A stretch of DNA of 64,000 nt from Naumovozyma dairenensis CBS 421. Taxonomy: Eukaryota; Ascomycota; Saccharomycetes; Saccharomycetales; Saccharomycetaceae. The notes beneath the pieces are model-generated. The model searched no databases. It was not told the origin of the DNA and worked only from the letters and a program-made list of their open reading frames with translations. A program made the translations under genes and the position numbers. Shown here one piece after another: positions 49,342-61,238 of this stretch. Location: NCBI RefSeq assembly GCF_000227115.2, contig NC_016482.1, forward strand, positions 930,001-994,000, given 5' to 3'. Position 1 is the first letter of the stretch; every line of letters begins with the position of its first letter.

Positions 49342-49759
49342 TTGATTGATCGACTCTATCAATTCATTTATTTATTTAAGAAATTTTACCTTTAGTTTTC
49401 TTTTTCATGGGCAGAATGATAAGACCAAAAATTCATACCATTTTCCCTATAGCACTTTTTATTATATATCTATCATAGAACAAAATAAGAATTATTTAAA
49501 ATTATACCATTTATTCATTCCTTCTAGTTTTTTACCCTTAACTACGTCGTATATATAAATCCTTCTTATGGGGCCGAATCTTATGAGCATGAATATGTGA
49601 CATTTATCCACCGCCTGGTGATGTGATTTAGGAAAAACAAGCGGTGAATATTTGCAGGTGGGTTATACTAAAATAATTTTACAACTTTTTGTTATGAATT
49701 ATACTTATTTTTATATCTAAAAAATATAGATATCGTTATATATAGTCTCTGCGTTTGGA
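49342..49759. other. Convergent 3' region ERG25-ADE6
   Basis: AT-rich convergent terminator DNA. A 70-aa frame at 49346-49558 directly after the ERG25 stop has no similarity I know. Confidence 0.5.
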
Positions 49760-52700
49760 TCAACTAACCCATTTTCTCGCGGATCTGAATAATCTAATCC
49801 AAGGACCATAGCCTTCCCATTCGTCATATTTACCTGCTGGATACCATGAATTAGCTTCTAATCTACAGACTCTTTCCGGATGAGGCATCATAGCTAATAC
49901 TCTACCGTTTGGTGACATAATACCAGCTATACCATTAGCTGAACCATTTGGATTGAATGGGAATTTTTCAGTAACATTATCGTAATTGTCAATATATCTT
50001 ATGGCACATAATCCATTATTTTCAAATTGTTCTAACTGTTTATTATTAGTAAATGTAGCTTTACCTTCACCATGAGCAACGGCAATAGGTAATTTAGAAC
50101 CGACCATACCATTTAAGAAAACATTTTCTTGTTTTTTGCCTTCATTGATAGTATTAAGTATCTCAACCATACAGACACGAGCTTCATATTGTTCGCTGAC
50201 ATTTCTTTCAAAAATTGGCCAATTTTCACAACCAGGAATTATTTCTTTCAATCGACTTAAAAATTGACAACCATTACAAGCACCGAAGGCAAATGTATCC
50301 TGTCTTTCTTGGAAAAATTTAACAAATTGTGAACGTACCCCTTCATGGAATAGAACAGATTTGGCCCAACCTGCCCCAGCACCTAGGACATCACCATATG
50401 AAAACCCACCACAAGCAGCAAGACCAACGAATTCATCTAAATGGAATCTTCCATCTATTAAATCAGACATAGTAACATCGACTGATGTGAAACCAGCTTG
50501 TTCAAAACACCATGCCATTTCCATTTGTCCATTAACACCCTGTTCTCTTAGAATAGCTACTTTGGGTCTACTAGCGGATAATAATGAGCCGATTTGTAAG
50601 TCATCTGCAGGATTGTATGTTAAAGAGAAATGTAAACCTGGATCTTGATCATCTTTGATAGTTGAATATTCTTCAATAGCAGTATTTGGATTATCTCTCA
50701 ATTTTTGCAGTTCGTATGATGTCGAAGCCCAGATTTGCTCTAATTGAGCTCTTGTATTAGCATAAATTATTTCACCTTGTTCGTTGATAATTCTTATGTC
50801 TTGAGTGTTGAAATTTGGTTTAGCAACAACTTTAATGAATTCACCTGGAATACCATTTCTAGTTAAAATTTTCTTGAATTCATCCAATTTACTTTCAGCA
50901 ACTTGGAAAATAGAACCTAGTTCTTCATTGAATAATGATAAAAGAATTGCATTTTTATCGGTAGCAGTGGTATTAATATTTAACCCACATCTTGACGTGA
51001 AGGCCATCTCTAATAAAGTAACTAACAAACCACCATCGGATCTATCATGGTAAGCTAAGACAATATCTGTTTGATGTAATTCTAATAATGACTCTAGGAA
51101 AGATTTTAATAAACCATTATCATGTACTGTTGGAGAGGTGTTCCCAACTTCATTATAGACTTGTAGCAATGCAGAACCACCTAGGGAATGTTTGACTAGA
51201 GTAGCTAAATCAACTAAGACCAAAAGGGAATCTTTATAATCCTTATTCAATAATGGAATCCATGTCTTACTTGTGTTATTGACTGGAGCAAATGCTGTAA
51301 TATTCAAAGATAGTGGAGCTGTAACTTCCTTATCATCCCACTTCATTTTCATTGACATAGAATCTTTACCGACTGGAATAGAAATACCTAATGCTGGACA
51401 TAGATCCATACCTAATGCTTGAACAGCTTCATATAATTTGGAACCTTCACCTTGATGAGAAGCAGGGGACATCCAATTAGCAGATAATTTAATATGGTTC
51501 AATGATTTCACATCAGCTGCTAAAATATTCAACAATGATTCAGCAACAGCCAACTTGGCAGAAGCAGCAGCTGAAATTAATGCATTTACTGGTCTTTCAC
51601 CCATAGCCATAGCCTCACCAGTGGAAATAACTGAATCACCTAATGATGTGGCTGTAACACCGACATCTGCAACAGGAACTTGCCATGGACCAACAAATTG
51701 GTCTCTGTCAACTAAACCAGTAACTGATCTATCACCAATTGTAATTAAGAAAGATTTAGAAGCAACAGATGGTAAACATAGAACTCTTTCAATAGCATCA
51801 GATAATGATGGGATGACAGATAAATCAATATCAGATAAAGCTAAAGGTTCAGTGATAGCGGATCTTGACATTTTTGGTGGTTTACCAAATAAGATTGACA
51901 TTTCTAAATCTATTGGGGTAGTTTTCAATAATGAATCTTCTACAATTAATTTTTGTTCCGCAGTAGCGTGTCCAACTAAAGCATATGGAGCTCTTTCTCT
52001 TTGACAGATCTTTTCAAAAATGGGGTAATCATTTACTGAGACACCTAAGACATAACGTTCTTGTGATTCGTTACACCATATTTCCATTGGAGACATACCT
52101 GGATCTAAAGATAAAACTTTTCTAATATCAAATTTAGCACCTAAATCATTATCATGCACTAATTCTGGTAAAGCATTAGATAACCCACCTGCGCCGACGT
52201 CATGAATGGATTGGATTGGATTACTATCACCGAGGGCCACACAAGCATCGATAACTTGTTGGCAACGGCGTTCCATTTCAGGATTACCTCGTTGTACAGA
52301 TGCAAAATCTAAATCAGCGGAACCTTCACCTGAAGAAATAGAAGAAGCTGCACCACCTCCTAACCCAATTAACATTGATTCACCACCTAAAACAATTAAA
52401 CATGAGCCTGAAGTGATTGGAGTATTTTTCAAAGAAAATTGTGGTCTGATAGCACCAAATCCACCGGCAATCATAATTGGCTTATGGAACCCTCTAATTT
52501 CTTCTTTACCAGTAGCGTTTGTCACTCTTGTAGTCAAAGTTCTAAAATAACCATTAATACAAGGTCTACCAAATTCATTATTGAAGGAAGCGGATCCTAA
52601 TGGAGCTTCAATCATAATATCTAGTGCGGATGCAATATGATCAGGTCTACCAACATCTAATTCCCATGGTTGCTTGTGATTTGGAATCAAAAGATCACTT

Positions 52701-53827
52701 ACTGAAAACCCACTTAACCCACATTTAGTTTTTGAGCCTCTCCCTGTGGCACCTTCATCTCTAATTTCACCACCTGATCCAGTGGCAGCACCAGGGAATG
52801 GAGACACTGCGGTTGGATGGTTATGTGTTTCCACTTTGATTAACATAGCTACAGATTCTTTAATAGATTTCCAATGTTTAGTACAAGAATCAGGAGCAAA
52901 AAATATTGCATCATTTTCAGTATCTATGACAGCAGCATTATCTGAATAGGCACTGATTGTGAATTCTGGATTCAAATTATGAGTATTTCTAATCATTTGG
53001 AATAAGGATAGGTCTTTCTCTTGACCATCGATGGACCATTTAGCATTGAATATCTTGTGACGACAATGTTCTGAATTCACTTGAGCAAACATGAATAATT
53101 CTACATCTGTGGGGTCTCTGTGGATGATCTCTTTGAATGCGTTGATTAAATAATCCATTTCGCCATCATCTAATGCTAGACCTAAATTCCTGTTTGCCTT
53201 TTGTAAGATGTCCCTTGGAGGTGAAGATGGATCTGACGTCAATGGTACATGAATTAATGGTCTTGGAGCTTGGTGAGTAAAGATATCCTTTAAGATTGGT
53301 GGTTCTTGAAGATACAATTGCTGCGTCATCTTATCAAAGACAGATTTTAGAGAAGTATCATTTAAATTTTCTAGTAGGGGGAAATTCGGTACTGTTTTGA
53401 TTAATAGGGCAAGACCTCTTTCAATTCGCGTGATATCGTGGGCTAGGCCACAAACATGAGCGATATTGGTGGCCTTCGATGACCATGGTGAGATGGTGCC
53501 TGATCTTGGAACGATTCTAATTAAATAAGTATCTTGACCTAATGTGGAACCGGGGATATCCTTAGCCACTAAATCAAATAATTGTTTGGATGATGAGTCA
53601 TTGATGATATCTAATTCTGAATCATATTTCAATAAAGTTTGTAATAATTCGTATTTTCCAGGAGACAAATCTTTATCAGAATCCTTGGTTTCAACGTAAT
53701 GAATGTAACATGAACGAACGTCGAGGATGATAGAAGCACTATTTGTATATTTGTTGATATTCTGGATCAAATTTTCTGTTCTGAAATCGGATAAGGCCTT
53801 TGGACCTGGTAAAATGTATGTGACCAT
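49760..53827 (-). CDS. ADE6: Formylglycinamide ribonucleotide amidotransferase (FGAM synthase)
   Basis: Fourth step of de novo purine synthesis: FGAR + Gln + ATP to FGAM. The 1355 aa compare with 1358 (YGR061C). The order is PurS-like N domain, linker, two AIRS/PurL repeats ([78 protein letters not shown]), and a C-terminal glutaminase with the nucleophile Cys in [13 protein letters not shown] (about 1175) and the catalytic His in MPHPERV (about 1330). A Bas1/Gcn4-type TGACTC (54211-54216) lies 385 bp upstream. Confidence 0.98.
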   Translation of the reverse strand: MVTYILPGPKALSDFRTENLIQNINKYTNSASIILDVRSCYIHYVETKDSDKDLSPGKYELLQTLLKYDSELDIINDSSSKQLFDLVAKDIPGSTLGQDTYLIRIVPRSGTISPWSSKATNIAHVCGLAHDITRIERGLALLIKTVPNFPLLENLNDTSLKSVFDKMTQQLYLQEPPILKDIFTHQAPRPLIHVPLTSDPSSPPRDILQKANRNLGLALDDGEMDYLINAFKEIIHRDPTDVELFMFAQVNSEHCRHKIFNAKWSIDGQEKDLSLFQMIRNTHNLNPEFTISAYSDNAAVIDTENDAIFFAPDSCTKHWKSIKESVAMLIKVETHNHPTAVSPFPGAATGSGGEIRDEGATGRGSKTKCGLSGFSVSDLLIPNHKQPWELDVGRPDHIASALDIMIEAPLGSASFNNEFGRPCINGYFRTLTTRVTNATGKEEIRGFHKPIMIAGGFGAIRPQFSLKNTPITSGSCLIVLGGESMLIGLGGGAASSISSGEGSADLDFASVQRGNPEMERRCQQVIDACVALGDSNPIQSIHDVGAGGLSNALPELVHDNDLGAKFDIRKVLSLDPGMSPMEIWCNESQERYVLGVSVNDYPIFEKICQRERAPYALVGHATAEQKLIVEDSLLKTTPIDLEMSILFGKPPKMSRSAITEPLALSDIDLSVIPSLSDAIERVLCLPSVASKSFLITIGDRSVTGLVDRDQFVGPWQVPVADVGVTATSLGDSVISTGEAMAMGERPVNALISAAASAKLAVAESLLNILAADVKSLNHIKLSANWMSPASHQGEGSKLYEAVQALGMDLCPALGISIPVGKDSMSMKMKWDDKEVTAPLSLNITAFAPVNNTSKTWIPLLNKDYKDSLLVLVDLATLVKHSLGGSALLQVYNEVGNTSPTVHDNGLLKSFLESLLELHQTDIVLAYHDRSDGGLLVTLLEMAFTSRCGLNINTTATDKNAILLSLFNEELGSIFQVAESKLDEFKKILTRNGIPGEFIKVVAKPNFNTQDIRIINEQGEIIYANTRAQLEQIWASTSYELQKLRDNPNTAIEEYSTIKDDQDPGLHFSLTYNPADDLQIGSLLSASRPKVAILREQGVNGQMEMAWCFEQAGFTSVDVTMSDLIDGRFHLDEFVGLAACGGFSYGDVLGAGAGWAKSVLFHEGVRSQFVKFFQERQDTFAFGACNGCQFLSRLKEIIPGCENWPIFERNVSEQYEARVCMVEILNTINEGKKQENVFLNGMVGSKLPIAVAHGEGKATFTNNKQLEQFENNGLCAIRYIDNYDNVTEKFPFNPNGSANGIAGIMSPNGRVLAMMPHPERVCRLEANSWYPAGKYDEWEGYGPWIRLFRSARKWVS

Positions 53828-54551
53828 TTTTTTATTGTTATATTGTCAGTTTGGTATGGCTTATATGGGGGTGAAGGGAAAACAACGGCAAGAAAAGAAA
53901 ACCTACACTAATAAGTTTATGTTCCTTGGTATGTTGAACTTAAGTCAAAAGGAAAACGCTCGAGAATGACTTTTACTTTATATGTTTTTGCATAACGAAG
54001 AAGTTCAGATAGTCTTTTACAGGACAACCTTTAAATTTTTCATAAGATCTTTAAGACAGACAGAGTTAAAAAAGCTCTACTACAGTATAGTGTTTCCAAG
54101 TTACAGTTACAGTTACAATTACAATAGGAGTTGTACATAAACCTGTAAGCTGCTGTCAATCATCGATCTGGATAAGTACGGTAGATTCATTCTTGATAAT
54201 CCTTTTGCTTTGACTCCATCGGTAATTCCTGTATAATAATGAAGGGAATGAATCGTTTACATGTCTCTCACTTTCTTGTTGACTTCTTTCATTGCCCTTC
54301 CAGGAAGTTGTTTTTTTGACTTCTTCCCAAAGCAACCTTCCACCCAGACACCAAATCTGGAAAATTTTTAGCGATGAGCTTTTCTTCAAACCAAAAAAGG
54401 TTTATTATTGTCACATTTTGACATCAAATTGGCTAAGTTATTTATTAGGTATTAACAGCTGAACTATTTTTGTCATGTCTGCTTATTTTATAATATAATA
54501 GAGTAGAGAGTGTAAACATAGCCAATATATCATCACATCATATTGCACATT
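53828..54551. promoter_or_regulatory. Divergent promoter ADE6 / small basic gene
   Basis: Contains TGACTC (54211-54216) and a GTTACA hexamer tandem (about 54099-54123). Frames at 53727-53969 and 54156-54389 look random. Confidence 0.45.
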
Positions 54552-54815
54552 ATGGTCCAAAAAGCTTTGAAAGTAACCAAAAAATCAAAAGATCCTCGTC
54601 GTATTACAAAGAAACAAAAAAATCTACGTAAGGCTGCACCTTTACAATTGAAATCTAAGAAGAAATCATTACAACATTTGAAAAAATTGAATAAAAGTGC
54701 TTCATTGACTGAAACTACAGAAAAACTGATCGCTAGTAGGGTAGGTCATCTAGAACTATTGAAGGGTACAAGGAAAGAAATAGAAAGAAAGAACAGAAAG
54801 GAGAATAGTAAATAA
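54552..54815 (+). CDS. Small basic protein, YLR363W-A / UPF0390-like
   Basis: An 87-aa, very Lys/Arg-rich protein starting MVQKALKVTKKSKDPRRITKK, with a repeated KK/KS pattern and a conserved-looking C-terminal part (LTETTEKLIASRVGHLELLKG). It resembles the nuclear YLR363W-A / UPF0390 (DUF2462) family, which is poorly characterised. The first ATG is at 54552; the open frame three codons earlier starts with TTG. YLR363W-A lies in the chromosome XII sister region, so its presence between ADE6 and COX18 agrees with the mosaic gene order. Confidence 0.68.
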   Translation: MVQKALKVTKKSKDPRRITKKQKNLRKAAPLQLKSKKKSLQHLKKLNKSASLTETTEKLIASRVGHLELLKGTRKEIERKNRKENSK

Positions 54816-55082
54816 TTCCTTGCGGGACAATACATACATTCACAATTTCTTCAAAAGAACTAATTAATTAGTCTATATTCGGAACCTCATCCCTTTTTTG
54901 TATATTACATATTACTATCACCATTATTTTAGCTATAACTATAACTATAGCCGCTTTGTATTTTTTCCATAGAAAACAGAACCCACATATTTGCATTATT
55001 GAATCGTCTATACTTCGGGACTCTTTCCCATATTTTTTTTTACATATTATATTTACATGTTTGTACTTTGTATTGTTTTCAT

Positions 55083-56048
55083 TTACCTTTGATAAGGCCA
55101 TACTTTGTCCAAAATCATATTCTGTACCAATGAAAAAAATTGAGAACTAATCCAATATAATGCCAATAATATAGATGTTTGAGATGAAACACCCATCATA
55201 AATATACATCCCATCCTTGAAACATTCATAATACTTCTCATACTTTGAGCCAGGGTCGTAGATTCGTCGGTATAAGTTTTAATCCCTACAAGATTAGTAT
55301 CTTTATTCAACATCATTTTCCCATTAAATTCCACATTTAAAAGAGAAAATGTACCTAACACAATGGGGACAAGCATAGGTAATGGATCCAATGGCCCACT
55401 TAAGTCTATTCCATCAATATCGAAATCTTTAGCCCATTGTTCTCCAACTTCGAAGAATCTTCTATCTACCAAGTTCCTTATCCCCATTGAGATGGTAACC
55501 CACAATGGAATTTGTACCAATGGTAATACCACGTTTTTCCATAGAGGTACATTATATTTCTTGAACAACTTTTTCTGTCTTTTCCTTGTTTCCTTTATCG
55601 CCATTTGTTTAATTTGTTCCGGTGTCAACACAAGTGATGCTTTACTCGTGGGGGATGATAGCATGGCCAACTCACCTGCAATTGCATTACCCTGTTGCTT
55701 CTTTTTTTGTAAAGTTTGGGCTGCTAACCTCAATTGTAAAATCGGTGTCGTTGCCTGGACTATCTTCCTTAATTCTTGTTGTTTGACGATTCTTTTACGT
55801 TGCCATATGCTTAGGGGTAATGTTACGAGGGATCTTAAAGTTAATGTCATCATGGGTACCATGAATAGCCATGGTATTCCTGACGTTTCATGTAATGTTA
55901 TGAATATATCAGAGATTGGTTGGAACGTTTCCATATGTACTTGTCTTCGTGGGAAGATGCTGGATATTATTCTCGAATTATGTCTTAGGCCTGTGTTCCT
56001 CCATGCTTGTTGACCCAGGTTCGTTTTCGATATTCGGCTTAGCATCAT
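55083..56048 (-). CDS. COX18: Cytochrome oxidase assembly insertase Cox18
   Basis: Inner-membrane Oxa1/YidC-family protein that exports the Cox2 C-terminal tail. The 321 aa compare with 316 (YGR062C). A basic presequence covers about 1-35. The insertase domain has its first span near SGIPWLFMVPMMTLTLRSLVTLPLSIWQRKRIVKQQ, later spans near NVVLPLVQIPLWVTISMGIRNLVD and PMLVPIVLGTFSLLN, and a last one near MGVSSQTSILLALYWISSQFFSLVQN. It is separated from SPT4 by about 250 bp. Confidence 0.94.
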   Translation of the reverse strand: MMLSRISKTNLGQQAWRNTGLRHNSRIISSIFPRRQVHMETFQPISDIFITLHETSGIPWLFMVPMMTLTLRSLVTLPLSIWQRKRIVKQQELRKIVQATTPILQLRLAAQTLQKKKQQGNAIAGELAMLSSPTSKASLVLTPEQIKQMAIKETRKRQKKLFKKYNVPLWKNVVLPLVQIPLWVTISMGIRNLVDRRFFEVGEQWAKDFDIDGIDLSGPLDPLPMLVPIVLGTFSLLNVEFNGKMMLNKDTNLVGIKTYTDESTTLAQSMRSIMNVSRMGCIFMMGVSSQTSILLALYWISSQFFSLVQNMILDKVWPYQR

Positions 56049-56301
56049 GCTAGATGTATGTTTACTATCTTGATTATTGATATCTTTGATTGGAAGTTAT
56101 TATGCTTATTGTTATGTGTTTGTATCTAACGTTATACTAGTAGGTTCTAGTTCCCGTTTCTTATTTACTACAACATTTCACATACATTATTTTTTGATTA
56201 TTATTATACTGGATGCTAGTTATTTCTTTAACTTTTTATATAGTCTACATATGCAAAAATTTCCTAGTTTCAATTTAAGAGTTGTCATACTGTGTGACAA
56301 A

Positions 56302-56611
56302 TCATTCAACTTGACTACCATCTCTTGGTTTATAATGAGGTAATAACTCTACTACTTCGCCAGGTAATCTCCCATCCACTTTAATAGCATACATACCAGG
56401 GATATAAGGATCCACACTAAGCCATTTCGCGACCCATGATTTGCCCGGTTTACACATACCTACGAGTCCTTCAAATGAAGGTGATGTACATTCCATGGTA
56501 CCGACACCAGCTTCTTCGAATATTCCTTGACAGTTCGGACATCCATTTGTGTTAAATTCGTTTGTCGTTTGTACTATACCGCATAGCATGCATGCTCTTT
56601 CACTGGACTAT
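56302..56611 (-). CDS. SPT4: Transcription elongation factor Spt4; start codon disrupted
   Basis: Zinc-finger partner of Spt5 (DSIF) that keeps Pol II processive. The open frame from the Met at 56589 (95 aa) matches yeast Spt4 almost residue for residue ([34 protein letters not shown]). The codons just upstream still encode the family N terminus SSERAC (56607-56590), including the first zinc-ligand Cys, but are preceded by TAG. On the minus strand the sequence reads ATAGTCC; without one A it would be ATGTCC and the protein would be 102 aa, the S. cerevisiae length. So the start codon carries a one-base insertion, or this is sequence error. An intron was considered; no 5' splice site with an ATG was found. 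Confidence 0.9.
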
Positions 56612-57496
56612 TTTTTTAAATATTTGCGTTGCACTAGATTAAAGGTGTATAGAAACGGATAGAGTTGATCCTCTATATTCGATCTCTTTGATATATATTC
56701 TTATTTGCCACTGCGCTGACAATCCTACTTATCAAGATATATCTTACCTCTGCCTAGTCTACTAATCTAGAAAACAAGTTTAGTTACTGTCAATTTTTCC
56801 CTACTATACACAAATTTCATTACAGGACAGTACCCTTGTCGGGAGCCGCGGGTAGATATCAATCCCTGTGACATAAAATGAAAAAAGTTACCCGCCTGCC
56901 CTGCCCTACCCTGCCACACACACACACATACACAGACACAGACAGACCCTTCCAAGCAAAGAAATAAAGTCTTCTGTTGTTAATAACAGTAAGGTAGAAG
57001 AGCTCTTATAGTAGCAGCCGTTCCTGATCATTAATAGTTAGTTATTATTATTATTAGTTCTTGTATTCTTTATTATAGGTATTTGAATTTGCTTTTGAAG
57101 GGAGAAGAATCAAGGTTCGAGTATAATAAGTGGTGCTAGCATATTGATGGTTAATTTTATTATCATAATAAGACTTCTACTGCTCTGGACTCTCTATATA
57201 TCTATTTCACACGGGATTAGCGATCATTCTCATAAATTTATAAAGTATATAAAGGTATAAAAGTGTAATATAAAAAGTATTCATTCTTAATTCTTTGAAT
57301 TAATGAAAAGTTCTCAGCTTAGGTAATCTCGGCAGTCCAACATTCGTTTGTTATAATAATAGTGTACAATTATGTTAAAATGGATAGTTACTAACCATAC
57401 ATACTTGCCCGAGTAAATTATGACTACTTTCAGTATTGGGCAAGCGCGGGTAGCTGCAACTATAAATCTAAAAGACAGATTTTACAATAAACTAGC
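56612..57496. other. Intergenic SPT4-VHT1
   Basis: About 0.9 kb between two minus-strand genes. It has a (CA)n/(GT)n microsatellite (about 56913-56931) and TAT/TTA-rich DNA. A frame at 56767-56955 is made by the GT repeat and has no ATG. No gene seen. Confidence 0.5.
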
Positions 57497-59347
57497 TTAT
57501 GCTTGCTTCTTTAAGTAATAATATCCATCAGATCTTTGTTCCATTTCCTTAGTAACAAATGATGGTGGATTTTCTTGCTTTGAACTATCATATAAAATAA
57601 TACCGTTCCCCAAGGCATGTTTCCTTTCATTTTTTTTATAAAAATATAATACAACAAAAGTCCATGCCCCATAAATTGCCCCAAATATCAAACAAACAGT
57701 ATACCCAGTTTTAAACCTTGGAGATTCCACAGTTGGCCATGCTAAATTTGGAATCCATGCATTAGTTGATTGAGAAAATGAATAGATAGCAATCCAAGTG
57801 ATAGCTTTAACTTGCGGATCAAATCTTAAGAAATCATTAATGAATGACCATAAACATGGAGATGGTGCCACACTGAAATATGTAGTTAAAAATGCAAACC
57901 ATTTAGCATTGGATGGAATATCCCATTTGATTAATAATCCACATGAAATACAATTCATTATAGCTGCGAATACCATAAATATCCATTTACAATGGAATAA
58001 ATCAGCACCAGCAGCGCAAACGAAAACATAAGCAAAACCTAAACATGCTGGCAAAACACTTAAATTGTTAACTTGTTCAATTGAATACTTGGTGTTTGAT
58101 TTCAACCAAAGTGTATAAGAACCACTAAATGCAGTCATATTGTTCCATGAACATGTATCGAATATTAAAAGAACCCAGAATGTTGGTGTAAAGAAAACTT
58201 TCTTCCATAAATCCCATTTAAACAAAGAAATCAATTTAGAACTATCAATACCATCTTTAATTTGATTTCTTTTGTTTCTAACTCTTGCAATTCTGATTTC
58301 TTCATCTGTCAAGAATAATGAATAACATTTGGATGGAATACCGGGAATAACGAAGAAGCCTAAGATAGCAGTTGGCAATGAGATTGCAATTGCATCGATT
58401 AAAAACATCCATCTCCAACCAGCTAGTCCATTAACGCCATTTAAACTTTTAAAAATACGTGCTTGTAAAAGACCCGATGTTACACCACCTAAAAGTTGTC
58501 CACAGAAGAATAAAAACACTCGAGAGGTTAATTCATCAGGTGCATACCAACAACCCAAGATATATTGTGAGACAGGATAATATGCCGCACCAAAAGCATT
58601 AAGAATGAATCTGTAAGCTTGTAATTCTGATAATGATTTAGCTCTATAGCATGCAAATGTGAACCAAGTCCAACCTAAATCCATCATTGGTAATATAATA
58701 TGAGCAGGATATTTGGGTAATAAATACATGAATGGTAACTGGAAAACAATAGCACCGACGTTTGAAATGGTAGACGTATGGATATAGTCGTTCCCTTTCA
58801 TATGTAAATCTTCTTTCATATTGGACACATAAGCATTTGTATAATTATTTGTATCAACAGATTTGGACCAGCATAACACCAAGAAATAAAACCCGACAAC
58901 GATATCTAATTTGTATAATAATTTTCTTTCCGCTTTACTATGGGTTGTATGATTTGGATATAGGAATTCATACCATTTACGAGACTTCCTATATTCTTTG
59001 TTAATTCTATATTCAAATTCATCGAAATATTTCCACCATTTACGACCATTTTCATCTCTTAATTCGTACGGAATGTTAGGTTGTAATTTTGTAGTAGCAC
59101 CGTTAGTAGATGCAAAAGTTTCATGATTTTCATCATGGAAACTTTCAAGATCAGCACCAGAATTAGAAGAAGACGATTTTTTCCTCTGGGTAATTTCTTC
59201 AGATTCTCTCATGACGTCTAATGATGATACATCATCATCATCATCATCATCATCATCATAGTTGGCACCAGATTCGGCGTTAATATCTTCAGGTAAGATT
59301 CTTAAATGTGGGAAGAATTTCTTCCGATAATCAATATTTTTTAACAT
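57497..59347 (-). CDS. VHT1: Plasma-membrane H+/biotin symporter Vht1
   Basis: Major-facilitator transporter of the allantoate-permease (DAL5/Vht1) family that imports biotin. The 616 aa compare with 593 (YGR065C). The N-terminal cytosolic tail has an eight-residue Asp run (codons at about 59235-59258) and Ser-rich stretches. Twelve spans start near residue 147 (LDIVVGFYFLVLCWS); the typical TNAYVSNMKEDLHMKGNDY loop and GWTWFTFACYRAKSLSELQAYRFILNAFGAAYYP follow. The C-terminal tail has Lys residues. The position upstream of SPT4 on the same strand agrees with S. cerevisiae. Confidence 0.93.
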   Translation of the reverse strand: MLKNIDYRKKFFPHLRILPEDINAESGANYDDDDDDDDDVSSLDVMRESEEITQRKKSSSSNSGADLESFHDENHETFASTNGATTKLQPNIPYELRDENGRKWWKYFDEFEYRINKEYRKSRKWYEFLYPNHTTHSKAERKLLYKLDIVVGFYFLVLCWSKSVDTNNYTNAYVSNMKEDLHMKGNDYIHTSTISNVGAIVFQLPFMYLLPKYPAHIILPMMDLGWTWFTFACYRAKSLSELQAYRFILNAFGAAYYPVSQYILGCWYAPDELTSRVFLFFCGQLLGGVTSGLLQARIFKSLNGVNGLAGWRWMFLIDAIAISLPTAILGFFVIPGIPSKCYSLFLTDEEIRIARVRNKRNQIKDGIDSSKLISLFKWDLWKKVFFTPTFWVLLIFDTCSWNNMTAFSGSYTLWLKSNTKYSIEQVNNLSVLPACLGFAYVFVCAAGADLFHCKWIFMVFAAIMNCISCGLLIKWDIPSNAKWFAFLTTYFSVAPSPCLWSFINDFLRFDPQVKAITWIAIYSFSQSTNAWIPNLAWPTVESPRFKTGYTVCLIFGAIYGAWTFVVLYFYKKNERKHALGNGIILYDSSKQENPPSFVTKEMEQRSDGYYYLKKQA

Positions 59348-61238
59348 TGTTCAAATGATAGCAGTCTAGTATGTCGAGGAGATTATTTTGGTGACTTTAT
59401 CGAGGAGCTTTGAATGATAATTGATGAAAATAAGAGGAATGTTATCGAAAATTGAAATACATGGGAAGAATTGCTTGAATATTTATATACCTTTCTGTGG
59501 AAGGTAATATATAGATGTGGTTTGAAATCCTAGGATGAATGGATAGTAAATTTATCTGAGCAGTGGTTGCTGAATTTGACTAATACATCTTTCATGTGAT
59601 GATCACTGTTCATGCAGGACATTAGGTTTTTCAGGTTCCTTCTACATTTGATAGTGTAAATTTTTCAGATGCTGTCTTTTGTGTCGGAGTCAGGTTGACA
59701 TGACTCGCGTGAAAACTGCTGTGTGCGTCTGTGTGAATTTGAATTGAATTGAATTGGCCCAGAAAGCGGCTCTGTGTCACATGTTCTCGTTCTCTGTCAC
59801 TATATGGATTCGTGCTCCTATAGATTCACAAGCTGATAAAATTAACTGGTGTGTAACCTCCTATATCCTATAAGTGCTGTTATCTGTAAGTAAAAAACTG
59901 ACATTTCTATGTACACATTTTGTCTTCCACGATATAGGAATATATCACAGGTTGCTCTGATGCCGCACGTATGGTTTTTTGTTTTCAGGATTCTTAGTTA
60001 ATAACGAACAAACCAAATGACTGATTGACAGAAGATTTAATTTCTGGAGCTATCATGACCATCTTGAATTGCATTCCAAAAACAAAATACGGGAAAAATC
60101 ACATTCTCGATGATTCACCGTCCATATTTTCTTGTCAATTTTCTAATGACATTGTCGTTACCCTTGTTGAATTTCTATCAAAGAATGGTTAAATGTGACT
60201 AATAAAGATTTAAGAGTACTAATCGTTAACTTATTGGAAAACTTCGAAGAACATGTGGGTTTGAAGAAATCCTCAAAATTTGCCCCCCTTGGTAAAAATA
60301 AAAAGTTATATTTACCTATGTTTCATTCATGTAAGCTAGCCTTTAAAAAATGTTTTAAACTGTAGTTTTTGGCCAATTCTAGCGTATTGATAAAATAAAT
60401 TAGCCGCCCATGTAAAGAGATTATTTCACGAAGTAAGTTTTCAGATTTGAATCTTGGACTTTGTTGATGTACAAAGAATATATAGACTAAAAGGGGGAAA
60501 GGTGAAATGTTTGTCCCTTTGACAATCTTAACTCATATTTTTTTTTTTTACACAAAATTTTGTTACGATATTTGTTGAAGTGTTTTATTTATTTTTGAAA
60601 TACTGTATTTCATCTTCTATAGAATTTAGCTCCTTAACAAAATTCACATATATTTTATTACAAATAAATAAGGTTGTCGCAACTGACAGAACAGAAACAT
60701 AATACAAAGATCGTTTCCTAAAAAGGATTTTGTTTTAATATTAGTCTATTCTCTTTTAAAATGTCATTGAAAAGTTACCTGGGATTTCTGTAGCTGTTGT
60801 TCATAATTCCAGCTCGTTAGCTCCGAACACATATTTTCGAGAGGGCTTCCAAAGGTGGAAACGCCTCCCGAAATTATCTTAGCCATAGTTTTCTAAATTA
60901 GCCATATATGATAGAAATTGGTTCTTATTGTTCTAGTTGCAGTAGTAATTATCTCTTTTCATAACTGATTAACTGACACTTTCACCAAGTTATGGCTAAA
61001 AAACCTTACCCTAACAAGAAAAAAATTACTATGACCCGGGTAATGGACCACGCAACTATTTTTTTTTCCAAAAGTTTTTGAATAATAATAAACTGGAAAA
61101 GTTTTTCACTTCTTTCATTTCTTTATACTTTTCAATTATGCTTATTTATTAAATTACTTGTCACTGCTTTTCGGTTTTAGCTTGGTTGTTCGTTAATTTT
61201 TCACAAAACCAATCAAACAAATACCCAATCCAGATAAA
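59348..61238. other. Long intergenic region VHT1 / RPS22
   Basis: Divergent region with no credible ORF. AATCA-N9-TGATT near 60107 is one base off the Vhr1 element spacing (N8) expected for VHT1. GTCACATG near 59776 is an isolated Cbf1/CDEI-type site. The RPS22 side has a Tbf1 site ACCCTAA (61008-61014) and a Reb1 site CGGGTAA (61037-61043), about 150-200 bp before the inferred transcript start. No snoRNA or tRNA recognised. Confidence 0.55.

Noticed and set aside
56767..56955. Minus-strand frame coding Val-Cys repeats
   Set aside because: Produced by the GT microsatellite and begins with TTG, not ATG.
56612..57060. Leader intron to explain the SPT4 N terminus
   Set aside because: No ATG closely followed by a GTATGT-type donor in a fitting phase, and no TACTAAC before the TAG. 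GTATGT near 56935 lies in the GT repeat and its upstream frame does not match in phase. A one-base insertion explains the data more simply.
59770..59785. Centromere CDEI-like GTCACATG
   Set aside because: No AT-rich CDEII and no TTCCGAA CDEIII at a proper distance; TTTCCGAAA near 48005 also stands alone.
60105..60125. Vhr1 biotin response element for VHT1
   Set aside because: The half sites AATCA and TGATT are 9 bp apart instead of 8, and lie 750 bp from the gene; kept only as a remark.
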